The translations under genes and the position numbers were made by a program. Under the pieces are notes generated by a model. That model did no database searches. It saw only the letters and a list, made by a program, of their open reading frames with translations, and was not told where the DNA came from. From assembly GCF_003431975.1 (NCBI RefSeq), contig NZ_CP027116.1, positions 868,001 to 932,000 on the forward strand: 64,000 bases of DNA, in the 5' to 3' direction. Below, one piece after another: positions 29,328 through 38,983 of the stretch. Positions within the stretch are counted from its first letter, which is position 1, and every line of letters begins with the position of its first letter. Origin of the DNA: Bacillus pumilus. GTDB taxonomy: Bacteria > Bacillota > Bacilli > Bacillales > Bacillaceae.

Positions 29328-31268
29328 ATGAAAAAAATATTTGCGAACAAATATAGCTTTTTTGTATTGGCTGTCCTTTTATTTTGGGCAAAATCGTACA
29401 TGGCTTACAAAATGGACTTTAATTTAGGAGTGAAAGGTTCTTTTCAAGAGGGTCTTCTCTTATTAAATCCATTTAGTTCAGCCATTGTGTTTTTAGGACT
29501 GGCTCTCTTTTTGAAGGGTCGTAAATCTGCCATTGTTTTAATTGTCATTGACTTTATTATGACCGCACTTTTATATGCGAATGTAGCTTACTACCGTTTC
29601 TTTGATGACTTTTTGACTTTCTCCACAATGAAGCAGGCAGGAAATCTTGGAGGAGGTATGACTGGCGGTGTGTTATCTAGTATTAAACCGCATGATCTTT
29701 TGTATTTCCTTGATATCATCATCTTGATTGCGATTGTCATTTGGAGACCAGAAGTGAAGAAGTTCCAAATGAAAAAGACATTTGCACTGCTAATTGTGGC
29801 TGCAGGTGTAGGACTTTTCTTTGTTAACCTTCATTTAGCTGAAAAGGACCGCCCTGAATTATTAACAAGAACGTTTGATCATAAGTATGTTGTGAAATAC
29901 TTAGGTGTTTATAATTATACGATTTATGACGGGGTACAATCAGCACAAAACGCAACACAGGTAGCAAATGCGAGCAGTGAAGATTTAACAGATGTTGTGA
30001 ACTATACGGCTTCTCACTATGCTAAGCCAAACCCAGAGTATTTCGGTAAAGCAAAAGGGAAAAACATCATTAAAATCCATTTAGAAAGCTTCCAGTCTTT
30101 CTTAATTGACTACAAACTAAACGGAGAAGAAGTGACACCGTTTTTAAACAAACTGGCTCATGGTAAAGAGGATTTTACGTATTTCGATAACTTCTTCCAT
30201 CAGACAGGTCAAGGAAAGACAGCTGATGCTGAGCTCATGATGGATAATAGTATGTTCGGCTTGCCAGAGGGAGCAGCGTTTGTGACAAAAGGTGAAAATA
30301 CCTACCAATCACTCCCTGCTATCCTAGATCAAAAATTAGGCTATACGAGCGCAGTGCTTCACGGGGACTATAAATCTTTCTGGAACCGTGACACGATTTA
30401 TAAGCACATGGGGTATGATCAATTCTTCGATGCTTCATATTACAACATGGATGAAGAGAATCTTGTGAATATGGGTCTGAAGGATAAACCATTCTTCAAA
30501 GAATCAATCCCAATGCTAGAATCAATGAAAAAGCCATTTTACGCACATTTAATGACACTGACCAATCACTATCCATTTAATTTAGATGAAAAAGATGCGA
30601 CGATCGCTAAGGCAACAACTGGTGATAAAACCGTAGATAACTACTTCCAAACAGCAAGATATCTAGACGAGTCATTAGAGCAATTCTTTAAAGACCTGAA
30701 AAAATCAGGTATGTATAAAGACTCTGTCATTTTATTATATGGTGATCACAACGGTATTTCTGAAAACCATAACCGTGCAATGAGTGAAATTCAAGGGAAA
30801 GAAATTACACCATATCAAAATGCACAAAACCAGCGTGTACCGCTTATGATTCGTATTCCTGGCAAACAGGGCGGCGTGAACCATACGTATGGTGGTGAAG
30901 TAGACGTTATGCCAACACTTCTTCACTTACAAGGCATTGATTCAAATGAGTACGTGAATTTCGGAACAGATTTATTCTCTAAGAAGCATGATGAAACTGT
31001 TGCCTTCCGTAACGGAAACTATGTGACACCAAAATATACACTTGTAGATAACACTGTCTACGACACAAAAACTGGTAAAGTTGTGAAACAAAATAAAAAG
31101 ACAGAGGCGATTAAAGCCCGTGTCGATAATCAGTTAAGCCTTTCAGATAAAGTGCTTTACCGGGATCTACTTCGATTCCATAAGCTGTCTGATTTTAAAC
31201 CGGTAAATCCATCTGATTATTTCTATGGTAAATCAAAAGAAAAAGAAGCGGATTCTTCTGCTAAGTAA
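29328..31268 (+). CDS. ltaS: Lipoteichoic acid synthase (LtaS family; yfnI/yflE paralog not settled)
   Basis: A 646-residue polyglycerolphosphate LTA synthase. Five N-terminal membrane helices (about 1-190) are followed by an extracellular alkaline-phosphatase/sulfatase-like domain. Visible metal/active-site segments are KIHLESFQSF, the GQGKTADAE catalytic threonine segment, LHGDYKSFWNRD and LLYGDHNG. It transfers glycerol phosphate from phosphatidylglycerol to the growing polymer on the outer membrane face. B. subtilis has four paralogs. The ECF-like promoter candidate hints at the sigma-M-controlled YfnI type, but sequence memory does not settle it. It has a strong terminator. Confidence 0.9.
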   Translation: MKKIFANKYSFFVLAVLLFWAKSYMAYKMDFNLGVKGSFQEGLLLLNPFSSAIVFLGLALFLKGRKSAIVLIVIDFIMTALLYANVAYYRFFDDFLTFSTMKQAGNLGGGMTGGVLSSIKPHDLLYFLDIIILIAIVIWRPEVKKFQMKKTFALLIVAAGVGLFFVNLHLAEKDRPELLTRTFDHKYVVKYLGVYNYTIYDGVQSAQNATQVANASSEDLTDVVNYTASHYAKPNPEYFGKAKGKNIIKIHLESFQSFLIDYKLNGEEVTPFLNKLAHGKEDFTYFDNFFHQTGQGKTADAELMMDNSMFGLPEGAAFVTKGENTYQSLPAILDQKLGYTSAVLHGDYKSFWNRDTIYKHMGYDQFFDASYYNMDEENLVNMGLKDKPFFKESIPMLESMKKPFYAHLMTLTNHYPFNLDEKDATIAKATTGDKTVDNYFQTARYLDESLEQFFKDLKKSGMYKDSVILLYGDHNGISENHNRAMSEIQGKEITPYQNAQNQRVPLMIRIPGKQGGVNHTYGGEVDVMPTLLHLQGIDSNEYVNFGTDLFSKKHDETVAFRNGNYVTPKYTLVDNTVYDTKTGKVVKQNKKTEAIKARVDNQLSLSDKVLYRDLLRFHKLSDFKPVNPSDYFYGKSKEKEADSSAK

Positions 31269-31278
31269 CTGAGTTTTG

Positions 31279-31307
31279 GGCAAGCACAGAAGGGTGCTTG
31301 CCTTTTT
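31279..31307 (+). terminator. Terminator after LTA synthase gene
   Basis: Perfect 9-bp stem GGCAAGCAC / GTGCTTGCC and five T. Confidence 0.92.
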
Positions 31308-31319
31308 CTCTCTCACTGC

Positions 31320-31348
31320 TTGATTTGTTGGCAAAATATGTTTATATT
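31320..31348 (+). promoter_or_regulatory. Promoter of the signal peptidase gene
   Basis: TTGATT-17-TATATT. The roughly 70-base leader that follows has GC-rich self-complementary segments (GCCGGCG / CGCTGGC). Confidence 0.5.
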
Positions 31349-31423
31349 TAGGGGGATACAAGCGTGATGCCGGCGTGCCGCTGGCGGAACCCATTTCGTC
31401 CTAGGGGATTTCAGGAGGAGCTT

Positions 31424-31990
31424 ATGACAACAAATACAAAAACACAAAAAAAGAAATCAGAAGTATGGGGCTGGATCAAAGCCATCTTAATCGCATTCAT
31501 TGCTGTTTTTATCATTCGGAACTTTTTATTCGCGCCGTACATTGTAAAAGGGACTTCTATGAAACCAACACTACAAGACACAGAGCGGGTGTTTGTGAAT
31601 AAAACGGTTGATTACTTCGGCGATTACAAACGGGGACAAATCATTGTTCTTGATGGGGAAGACCGCAGCACTCATTATGTCAAACGATTGATTGGTTTAC
31701 CTGGTGATAAAATTGAAATGAAAAATGACCAGCTGTATGTCAATGGTCAAAAAGTGGCGGAGCCTTACTTAGCGTCAAACAAAAAGAAAGCAGCCGCAGA
31801 TGGCACCTTGCTGACACCTGATTTTGGTCCTCTTACCGTTCCAAAAGGAAAGTATTTTGTCATGGGTGACAATCGTCAAAACTCAATGGACAGCCGCAAT
31901 GGCTTAGGTCTTTTTACAAAGAGTGATATTCAAGGAACGACCTCATTTGTGTTTTATCCTTTCCAAGATGTTCGACTACTCAATGATTAA
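31424..31990 (+). CDS. Signal peptidase I
   Basis: Type I signal peptidase (SipS/SipT class) that cleaves secreted preproteins. The 188-residue protein has one N-terminal membrane helix (about 20-40). The nucleophile Ser is in VKGTSMKPTL, the general-base Lys in HYVKRLIGLPGD, and the box E motif is MGDNRQNSMDSR. ATG 31424 follows TCAGGAGGAG; the frame extends upstream to 31364 without a site. It is a single gene with its own promoter, converging with metY. Which of the several Bacillus Sip paralogs it corresponds to cannot be decided here. Confidence 0.92.
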   Translation: MTTNTKTQKKKSEVWGWIKAILIAFIAVFIIRNFLFAPYIVKGTSMKPTLQDTERVFVNKTVDYFGDYKRGQIIVLDGEDRSTHYVKRLIGLPGDKIEMKNDQLYVNGQKVAEPYLASNKKKAAADGTLLTPDFGPLTVPKGKYFVMGDNRQNSMDSRNGLGLFTKSDIQGTTSFVFYPFQDVRLLND

Positions 31991-32000
31991 TGAAAATCAG

Positions 32001-32028
32001 AAAAAAGCACACAGAAGTGTGCTTTTTT
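32001..32028. terminator. Bidirectional terminator between signal peptidase gene and metY
   Basis: A 12-bp perfect stem AAAAAAGCACAC / GTGTGCTTTTTT, usable from both sides. Confidence 0.93.
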
Positions 32029-32033
32029 CTATT

Positions 32034-33347
<1,314 letters not shown>

Positions 33348-33388
33348 TTAGATAAAACCAACTACTTTGATAAGAAATATTTAATAAG

Positions 33389-33417
33389 ACTATAAATCTT
33401 GTTTCAAGCCTGGTCAA
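33389..33417 (-). promoter_or_regulatory. metY promoter
   Basis: On the minus strand: TTGACC (33417-33412), 17-base spacer, TATAGT (33394-33389). Confidence 0.65.
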
Positions 33418-34222
33418 TCATTTTTTAGATAAATCTGAAAAAATAATCAATAAAGTTCACAGGTCGTCATAATGTGTATCAACTTCAGCATACTGAAAAT
33501 AGAAAAAGAATGGCTGTGAAAGCTCTATCACACAAGCATGGGTAAAGGAGCTTTTTCATTTCAATGAGGAAAAGTGTATATCTTCTAATAAAAAGAGAGA
33601 TTATTTCATTAAACAAGGAGGAACGGATCTTTAGAATGGAGCAAAACATTCTAGTGTTGCTTGAAAAGAATATGTTCTTCATCCTTTCGTAAAATTCTAT
33701 AAGCGATTCAACTCATTTCAAATACAAAGAATACAACACCAACTAGTGAAATGATGGGGGAAGGAAATGCTCTAAGTTACTTCTATATCAGAAGGAGATC
33801 GTCATAGGTTGGTTGCTACTTCAGAAGGGAAGGGCTTTTTTCCCAATGGGCTTTCTTGTATATACATATTTTAAGTGACAAGAGAAGAAGGAAAATATAC
33901 TCACTCTTTTGTCGAAATTATCAGTAAATATTTCATAAAAGGTGTGACAACGACATATAATTAGGGCTTTTATATCTGATATTTCGGGGAAATTCTTTCT
34001 ATCTCACAAAAAAGAAAGAAGATAGCAAAAAGATGATAAATATGAACTATTTAAAAAAAAGAAGAAAACAGAGGATTTGATTGACATTAAATGGGTGTTG
34101 TAGTTCTTATTGAGTGACAAAATATAGTAAATAAGAGAGGGTAAATACACTTAAAAGTGAATAATTGAATAAAAAGTCACATTTTATCCGAAAGTATGTT
34201 CGGTCTAAAATGGGATCTTCTG

Positions 34223-34250
34223 TTGATGTTTGGAGTGTGACGCCTATGAT
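34223..34250 (+). promoter_or_regulatory. Promoter of the peptide cluster
   Basis: TTGATG-16-TATGAT, about 30 bp before the 70-residue peptide gene. Confidence 0.55.
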
Positions 34251-34280
34251 ACGATCATCATAAGCTGGGAGGTGAAAAGT

Positions 34281-34493
34281 ATGACTTATGCAGCGCCGCA
34301 AGTTGACTATTCCACTATGGAACCTGCTATTATGGACCAAGCTTGGTTCTTAGTATTTGTTGCTGTACTTCTTGGATTGGGAGCAACAGTCGTTCTAGGA
34401 GCAGCAGTTTGGTGTTTAGCAAACGGCAAGGGTAGCTTTACAGGAGCCGTTCAGTGGGAAAGTGGCTTAAAAGTCCAAATTGAATGTAAGTAG
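34281..34493 (+). CDS. 70-residue hydrophobic peptide, candidate bacteriocin/RiPP precursor
   Basis: GGGAGGTG lies 6 bases before ATG 34281. The 70-residue product has three parts: a polar N-terminus (MTYAAPQVDYSTMEPAIMDQ), a long hydrophobic helix (about 21-46, ending AAVWCL) and a polar C-terminus (ANGKGSF...KVQIECK). It has two cysteines, at about positions 45 and 69. There is no double-glycine leader and no classic signal peptidase site. It is followed by an attenuator-like hairpin, then ABC transporter, PqqD/metalloprotease, small membrane and lipoprotein genes. Size, hydrophobicity and context suggest the precursor of a secreted membrane-active peptide. I cannot assign it to a named bacteriocin class. 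Confidence 0.75.
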   Translation: MTYAAPQVDYSTMEPAIMDQAWFLVFVAVLLGLGATVVLGAAVWCLANGKGSFTGAVQWESGLKVQIECK

Positions 34494-34537
34494 CTATACT
34501 TAGGATTCATCTTTTTACTTCTATGAAATGACACCAG

Positions 34538-34580
34538 GGCTAAACCGTCTGTGGCGGGCGGTTTAGCCTGATCTGTTTTT
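34538..34580 (+). terminator. Attenuator-like terminator between the peptide gene and ABC genes
   Basis: A perfect 10-bp stem GGCTAAACCG / CGGTTTAGCC with an 11-base loop, then TGATCTGTTTTT. Placed after the precursor gene, it would make precursor mRNA exceed that of the transport/maturation genes. Confidence 0.75.
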
Positions 34581-34608
34581 AAAGAATATGCAGACACTTG
34601 GAGGTTAT

Positions 34609-35355
34609 ATGTTTACGATCGAGAAATTAACCAAGACGTATAAAAATAATGTGACTGCTGTCAAAGATTTTCATTTACAGATCGACCCTCATCAAATCGT
34701 TGCTGTTGCTGGACCGAATGGTTCCGGTAAAACAACGATGATTAACTGTATACTCGGCATCATTAAGCATACAGAAGGAACGATTCTTTTGCAGGACGTC
34801 ACAAATGACGAACCATCCTTTAAAAAACAAGTAGCCTATGTTCCAGATGATCTGCTGCTCCCTGAAGCATTGACTGGTGCGGAATATTTAGATTTTGTTT
34901 CTTCTATGTATGAATGTAAAACAATTCATAGAAGAAATCAACTAATTGAACTGTTTGATATGGACTCGGCTTTATCAAGACCGATCGAAACCTATTCACA
35001 TGGGATGAAAAAAAAGACACAGCTGATTGCTGCCTTTATGCTTGATAGTCACTTGGTGATCATGGATGAGCCCTTTAGAGGACTTGATATTGAAGCGGTT
35101 ATAAACACAAAGAAACTGATGAAGCGTTATGCTGAGCACCATGGTGCGATCTTGCTTTCAACGCATGATATGCTTTCAGCGGAAGAGCTGTGCCACAAAA
35201 TCGCCATTATTTCTAAAGGAAATAAAATGGATGAAGGGACGGTCTCTGACTTAAAGGAAAAGTATCTATCAAGCACACTGGAACAGGTGTTTCTGAAAGC
35301 TTCAATGTTAAGTGATAGGGGTGCACATTTTGATGAAATCATTAATCATTTCTAA
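34609..35355 (+). CDS. ABC transporter ATP-binding protein of the peptide cluster
   Basis: A 248-residue stand-alone ATPase. Walker A GPNGSGKTT lies near residue 37, with the Q-loop region AYVPDDLLLPEALTG, the signature YSHGMKKKTQ (degenerate LSGGQ) and Walker B LVIMDEPFRGLD. The degenerate signature is common in ATPases paired with ABC-2 type exporters. ATG at 34609 has GGAGG 4-5 bases upstream; the ATG at 34588 has none. It overlaps the permease gene by about 23 bp, so the two are translationally coupled. Probably energises export of, or self-protection against, the 70-residue peptide. Confidence 0.87.
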   Translation: MFTIEKLTKTYKNNVTAVKDFHLQIDPHQIVAVAGPNGSGKTTMINCILGIIKHTEGTILLQDVTNDEPSFKKQVAYVPDDLLLPEALTGAEYLDFVSSMYECKTIHRRNQLIELFDMDSALSRPIETYSHGMKKKTQLIAAFMLDSHLVIMDEPFRGLDIEAVINTKKLMKRYAEHHGAILLSTHDMLSAEELCHKIAIISKGNKMDEGTVSDLKEKYLSSTLEQVFLKASMLSDRGAHFDEIINHF

Positions 35356-36799
35356 AATGATGCTTAAAATGTGGCAGCAGGAGATGTATAAGCTCTTTGA
35401 TACTCAGACAAAGCGGATCATTGTGATCTTATTCTTTTTATTTGCCGTCACAATGGGAGCCATCATTGGATACAGTTTTACGGGTGTCTTTATGAAGGCT
35501 TTCTTAAATGGAGATGAACGTTCACTTGGATTACTCGTTGTGTCAATGGCGATCAATGCATCCATTTTTACAAGTTTGTTATTTGTTTTGATCAAGGTCA
35601 GAACGCCTGAACAAGACCGATTTTCTATGCAGCTCAGCTGGTTTCCGCTTTCTACCTTTCAGAAAAGTCTTGGATACTTTATTCCGATGGTGACAGTGGT
35701 AGCAGGGCTTGTTTTATTTTTTATCGGTATCCTACTTTTACCTAACTTTATTGCCCAGGGAATAGGTATTTTCTTTATCTTTACTTTCTTTTTAATGGTG
35801 ATTTTGCAATCACTTTTTGTCTTAATGCTGCTGCAGCTCATTTATAACATGACCTATTTGCTCGTTCTAAAATTAAGATTACCGTTGCAAAAATTTGCAG
35901 CGATCTTTGTTTTATTGGTACTGGTTGTGGCGTATGGATTGACGCATTTTGATATTAGCCAAATTCAGCAATCATATCTTCAGTTTGATTATCATTTGAT
36001 GTATTTTACAGCACCATTTTTTCTAGCGGCACAAGGGATGTCTCCAGAAGGGGTAAACTATGCCATTTTGATTCTGTTCATCCTTTTATCAACGGGCGGC
36101 GCATTTCTTTCTCTTGCGATGATGCCGATTATGGCGGAGAAAAAAGCGTTAACCTTTCTCAACAAGCTGCCGTTCTCTTCTTCAAAAAAATGGTCACTTA
36201 TTGTAAAGGAAATCAAATCACAGGTGCGAAATGAAGAAAACATTTTAAACTTTCTCATCCTTCTCATTGTGATCCTATTCGTCCGTTATCAGTTTGGATT
36301 CCGGTTTGAGGAGGAAGCATTTTTTGTTCTATGTGCTCTTGCTGGATTAACAGCCTTCAACTCATTCGGCAATGATAAACGCATGCTAGGGATGTATAAA
36401 ACATTTGGGCTAAGATCGTGGGAAGTGGCTCTCTATAAGTTTGTCGGTCTTTTGCTTGTTGGTGTCCTGCAAATTGCATTATTCATGCTGACAACTCTGA
36501 CGCTTCCTGATCAAATTTGGCATGTATTGATTGGAGCCGCTGTCTTATGCAATGCCACTGCGCTCTTTTATGTAGTAGGTATTTTACTTCCTCTTGATCG
36601 GAACAATCCATACACAGGCATTTTTTCATTTGGAGCACTTATTTTACTCATGATTCCAATTGTTTTTATTGGAAACTATGTCATTGGGGAGTCGAGTCAA
36701 ACGCTTCAGTGGCTGCTTGTCGCTGCTTTTGAAGGTCTGCTCATCTTTGCCATATACAAAGGTTTTTCATGGAGGTATTCACATGATTCAACTTCTTAA
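35333..36799 (+). CDS. ABC transporter permease of the peptide cluster
   Basis: A 488-residue polytopic membrane protein with about ten to twelve hydrophobic segments arranged in two halves separated by a hydrophilic region (about 270-310, KKWSLIVKEIKSQVRNEEN). This is typical of large ABC-2 type permeases that pair with a separate ATPase. AGGGGTG sits about 9 bases before ATG 35333; the alternative at 35312 lacks a site. The gene overlaps the ATPase upstream and the metalloprotease downstream (17 bp), so all three are expressed together. No close named family is recognisable. Confidence 0.8.
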   Translation: MKSLIISKMMLKMWQQEMYKLFDTQTKRIIVILFFLFAVTMGAIIGYSFTGVFMKAFLNGDERSLGLLVVSMAINASIFTSLLFVLIKVRTPEQDRFSMQLSWFPLSTFQKSLGYFIPMVTVVAGLVLFFIGILLLPNFIAQGIGIFFIFTFFLMVILQSLFVLMLLQLIYNMTYLLVLKLRLPLQKFAAIFVLLVLVVAYGLTHFDISQIQQSYLQFDYHLMYFTAPFFLAAQGMSPEGVNYAILILFILLSTGGAFLSLAMMPIMAEKKALTFLNKLPFSSSKKWSLIVKEIKSQVRNEENILNFLILLIVILFVRYQFGFRFEEEAFFVLCALAGLTAFNSFGNDKRMLGMYKTFGLRSWEVALYKFVGLLLVGVLQIALFMLTTLTLPDQIWHVLIGAAVLCNATALFYVVGILLPLDRNNPYTGIFSFGALILLMIPIVFIGNYVIGESSQTLQWLLVAAFEGLLIFAIYKGFSWRYSHDSTS

Positions 36800-37688
36800 C
36801 AATAAGCTAAAGATTGAGCGGGTACCGGCACTAGCACCATATGTGACCTTACAAAAGAGGCATCTCACGGATACGCAGTATGGAAGCACACTCCCGATCA
36901 ACGAAAGTGCCTATCAGATGTTAACGAAAGTGGATGGCAAGAGGACAGAAGCGAGTATTACAGCAGAGCTCGCCGATTTGTTTCAGGTCGATGAGTCTGT
37001 GATTTCTCGTGACTTTTATCAACTGATGATGGGGCTGAATCAGCATCACTTGCTGGCTATTCATTATCAATCACCATATCGGATTGTGACAGCCTGTTGT
37101 CAATTTTTTAAACAGTATCAAGTGAAAATGAAGGAACGATTTGATTGCACTGGTCACTCGTTCCTTCATATTTTGGGGACGGCTTTGCTCATGGTGACGC
37201 GTAAAATCATCTTTTTCTGGATGCTTTTCATGGTCATGGCAGGGATCGCTTTTTTATTCATTCCTGACCCGTCAATTGCAGCCATTGCGATTTATTTTAC
37301 GATTATATATGTTGGGTTGATTACTGGGACCGCCTTGCATGAGGCTGCACACGGCTATGCGCATCGAAAATTTGCTGGACGAGATGGTCCACAAGGCTTT
37401 TTTGCGAGTGATATGATGTCTGTGAAATTTGTAAGACCGGTATTAGATCCGTTTCAGAAGAAGCATGTATGGATTACGCTGATTGGGCCGCTTCTCCCTG
37501 GTGTGATCGGGGCAGCCGGCATCATTGTGACCGTATTATGTCTGAAAGAAAATCCAATCTCGACAGGCTTCTTTATTTTTTCAATCACGTATTTTATTCA
37601 ATTACTCTATCTTCTTCCGTTTATGGGGGATGGTAAATCCATTATGAAGCAGCTATTGCTTGGAGGAATGGGGGGACAACGATCATGA
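36783..37688 (+). CDS. PqqD-like domain plus M50-type membrane metalloprotease
   Basis: A 301-residue protein. Residues about 10-100 look like a PqqD-type winged-helix RiPP recognition element: INESAYQMLTKVDGKRT, then ITAELADLFQVDE and a helix ending LNQHHLLAI. The rest has several membrane helices with the zinc motif HEAAH (GTALHEAAHGYAHRKF, near residue 183), typical of site-2-protease/M50 proteins, including the putative peptide zinc metalloproteases of bacteriocin clusters such as YydH. Start ATG 36783 has GGAGGT 6 bases upstream. It probably processes or escorts the 70-residue peptide. The second M50 motif (NPxDG) is not obvious; GDGKS near the C-terminus may replace it. Confidence 0.8.
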   Translation: MIQLLNNKLKIERVPALAPYVTLQKRHLTDTQYGSTLPINESAYQMLTKVDGKRTEASITAELADLFQVDESVISRDFYQLMMGLNQHHLLAIHYQSPYRIVTACCQFFKQYQVKMKERFDCTGHSFLHILGTALLMVTRKIIFFWMLFMVMAGIAFLFIPDPSIAAIAIYFTIIYVGLITGTALHEAAHGYAHRKFAGRDGPQGFFASDMMSVKFVRPVLDPFQKKHVWITLIGPLLPGVIGAAGIIVTVLCLKENPISTGFFIFSITYFIQLLYLLPFMGDGKSIMKQLLLGGMGGQRS

Positions 37689-37966
37689 ACGTACAGGCGA
37701 TGAAACAAGGCGCTATTGTTGGTGGTTTTCTAGGGTTTTTAGGCTTTCCAATGCTGACAATTGGTGTATTGTTCTATCATTTATTTCAATCAAAAACGAA
37801 TGATGCCTTATTATTTAATAGTCTCGCTTTTGAGATGGAAGGTTCATCCGCATTTACTTTTCAGATCAAGCCAAATTTTTTCATCTATATGATAGTAATT
37901 TTTGCTGCGAGTTTTCTGATTGTGGCTTTCTTATCAGCAATGAAGCAGAAAAAAGCGAAAGGTTAG
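37685..37966 (+). CDS. Small two-helix membrane protein, possible immunity protein
   Basis: A 93-residue protein with two membrane helices (about 9-33 and 64-87) and an outside loop. It starts in the ATGA overlap with the metalloprotease gene. The loop segment AFEMEGSSAFTFQIK resembles in pattern the C-terminal part of the 70-residue peptide (GAVQWESGLKVQIE). Its stop codon lies inside the stem of the operon terminator. Small membrane proteins at the end of bacteriocin operons are often self-immunity factors; this is inference. Confidence 0.72.
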   Translation: MNVQAMKQGAIVGGFLGFLGFPMLTIGVLFYHLFQSKTNDALLFNSLAFEMEGSSAFTFQIKPNFFIYMIVIFAASFLIVAFLSAMKQKKAKG

Positions 37967-37988
37967 GAGAATTCTCCTAATCTTTTTT
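37963..37988 (+). terminator. Terminator of the peptide cluster
   Basis: TTAGGAGAATTCTCCTAA, a perfect 18-bp palindrome, followed by a T-run. Confidence 0.85.
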
Positions 37989-38015
37989 GTATGGTCAACC
38001 AAATTTTAGTATAAT
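37987..38015 (+). promoter_or_regulatory. Promoter of the lipoprotein gene
   Basis: TTGTAT-17-TATAAT, about 30 bp before the ATG. Confidence 0.5.
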
Positions 38016-38045
38016 AGATAATAAAAAACATCAAAGGGGATCACA

Positions 38046-38699
38046 ATGTTAAAAAAATGGAGCATTCTTTTATTCGCTGTTTTTCTATTAGCAGGATGCG
38101 GTGAGAAGGCCGAAGAAACCACAACAACCGAGAAGACGGTTTCGACAATAAAAACAGAATCGGCAGCCAAGAACCAAGTAACCATCGAACAAATGAAGCT
38201 GACAAAAAAAGAAAAAAACTTACTCGAAGCATCGACCACTAACGAAATGGTGGCTCTGACACTAAAGGGATTAACGAAGAAGGATAAGAGTATTACGTTT
38301 ATCGGGAGTCATTACAAAAATGGCCGGTTAGTCAATCAGGAAGCATCATCTGCAACTTTTACTTTACATCAGGATGGAACCGACCAAACGATGAATGTGC
38401 TTCTGCAATTACATCATGAGCAAGGTACTTATGAATCACAATTTAGTATTTGGTCAGATAAAAAGAATAATGGGATGACAAAAGCGACATCAAGCTTCCC
38501 TTTCAAAGTAAGTGATTATGTATTCTCTGTACAGTCTGATACAGTTAGAGTCTCTTCTGGAGGCAAGGCGCTGATTGCGTATACAGCGGATATGGGGAAA
38601 GATGGAAATGCTCCAATGCTTGAAAAGATTGAGAAAAACCCTAAGCAAGCGCTGAAGAATAAATCTCATGCTTATTTATTTTATATCCAACTAGATTAA
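38046..38699 (+). CDS. Lipoprotein of unknown function
   Basis: A 217-residue lipoprotein with signal peptide MLKKWSILLFAVFLLAGC, lipobox LAGC and Cys18 as the anchor. A Thr/Glu-rich linker and a beta-rich C-terminal domain follow. No named domain is recognised. It has its own promoter and hairpin, so it is not strictly in the peptide operon, but lies directly downstream in the same direction. It could be an accessory immunity lipoprotein (such factors accompany many peptide-export systems) or an unrelated resident gene. Confidence 0.75.
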   Translation: MLKKWSILLFAVFLLAGCGEKAEETTTTEKTVSTIKTESAAKNQVTIEQMKLTKKEKNLLEASTTNEMVALTLKGLTKKDKSITFIGSHYKNGRLVNQEASSATFTLHQDGTDQTMNVLLQLHHEQGTYESQFSIWSDKKNNGMTKATSSFPFKVSDYVFSVQSDTVRVSSGGKALIAYTADMGKDGNAPMLEKIEKNPKQALKNKSHAYLFYIQLD

Positions 38700-38718
38700 T
38701 AACTATCGTAATATAAAC

Positions 38719-38760
38719 AGAGAATATGAAGTTTTTTGACGAAAAATCTTCATATTCTCT
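38719..38760. terminator. Long inverted repeat between lipoprotein gene and tRNA-Gly
   Basis: Perfect 13-bp arms AGAGAATATGAAG / CTTCATATTCTCT, extendable inward by T/A tracts to an 18-bp stem with one mismatch. Probably the lipoprotein terminator. It touches TTGACG (38760-38765), the candidate -35 of the tRNA-Gly promoter. Confidence 0.7.
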
Positions 38761-38788
38761 TGACGAATTGTTTAGAAAGTTGTAACAT
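38760..38788 (+). promoter_or_regulatory. Candidate tRNA-Gly promoter
   Basis: TTGACG at 38760-38765 and TAACAT at 38783-38788 (17-base spacer). Confidence 0.45.
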
Positions 38789-38828
38789 AATAAAAGTCAA
38801 TGCGATGACGTTGCTTTAAAAAATTGAT

Positions 38829-38902
38829 GCGGGTGTAGTTTAGTGGTAAAACCTCAGCCTTCCAAGCTGATGTCGTGAGTTCGATTCTCATCACCCGCTC
38901 CA
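38829..38902 (+). tRNA. tRNA-Gly (TCC)
   Basis: Acceptor GCGGGTG/CACCCGC, anticodon TCC, T-loop AGTTCGATTCT, encoded CCA. A single tRNA gene at the position of the B. subtilis tRNA-Gly gene upstream of yhzB. Confidence 0.97.
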
Positions 38903-38920
38903 ATACATAATTTTGTTTAT

Positions 38921-38965
38921 AACGCAGTATTTCGTTTCATAGATAAACGAAGTGTTGCGTTTTTT
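38921..38965 (+). terminator. Terminator after tRNA-Gly
   Basis: A 17-bp near-perfect stem AACGCAGTATTTCGTTT / AAACGAAGTGTTGCGTT with a T-run. Confidence 0.9.
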
Positions 38966-38983
38966 ATTATGTCAGTATAATGT

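Noticed and set aside
33637..33693. 18-codon ORF with AAGGAGG upstream in the metY-peptide gap
   Set aside because: The spacing of about 14 bases is too long and the peptide is not conserved in pattern with anything I know.
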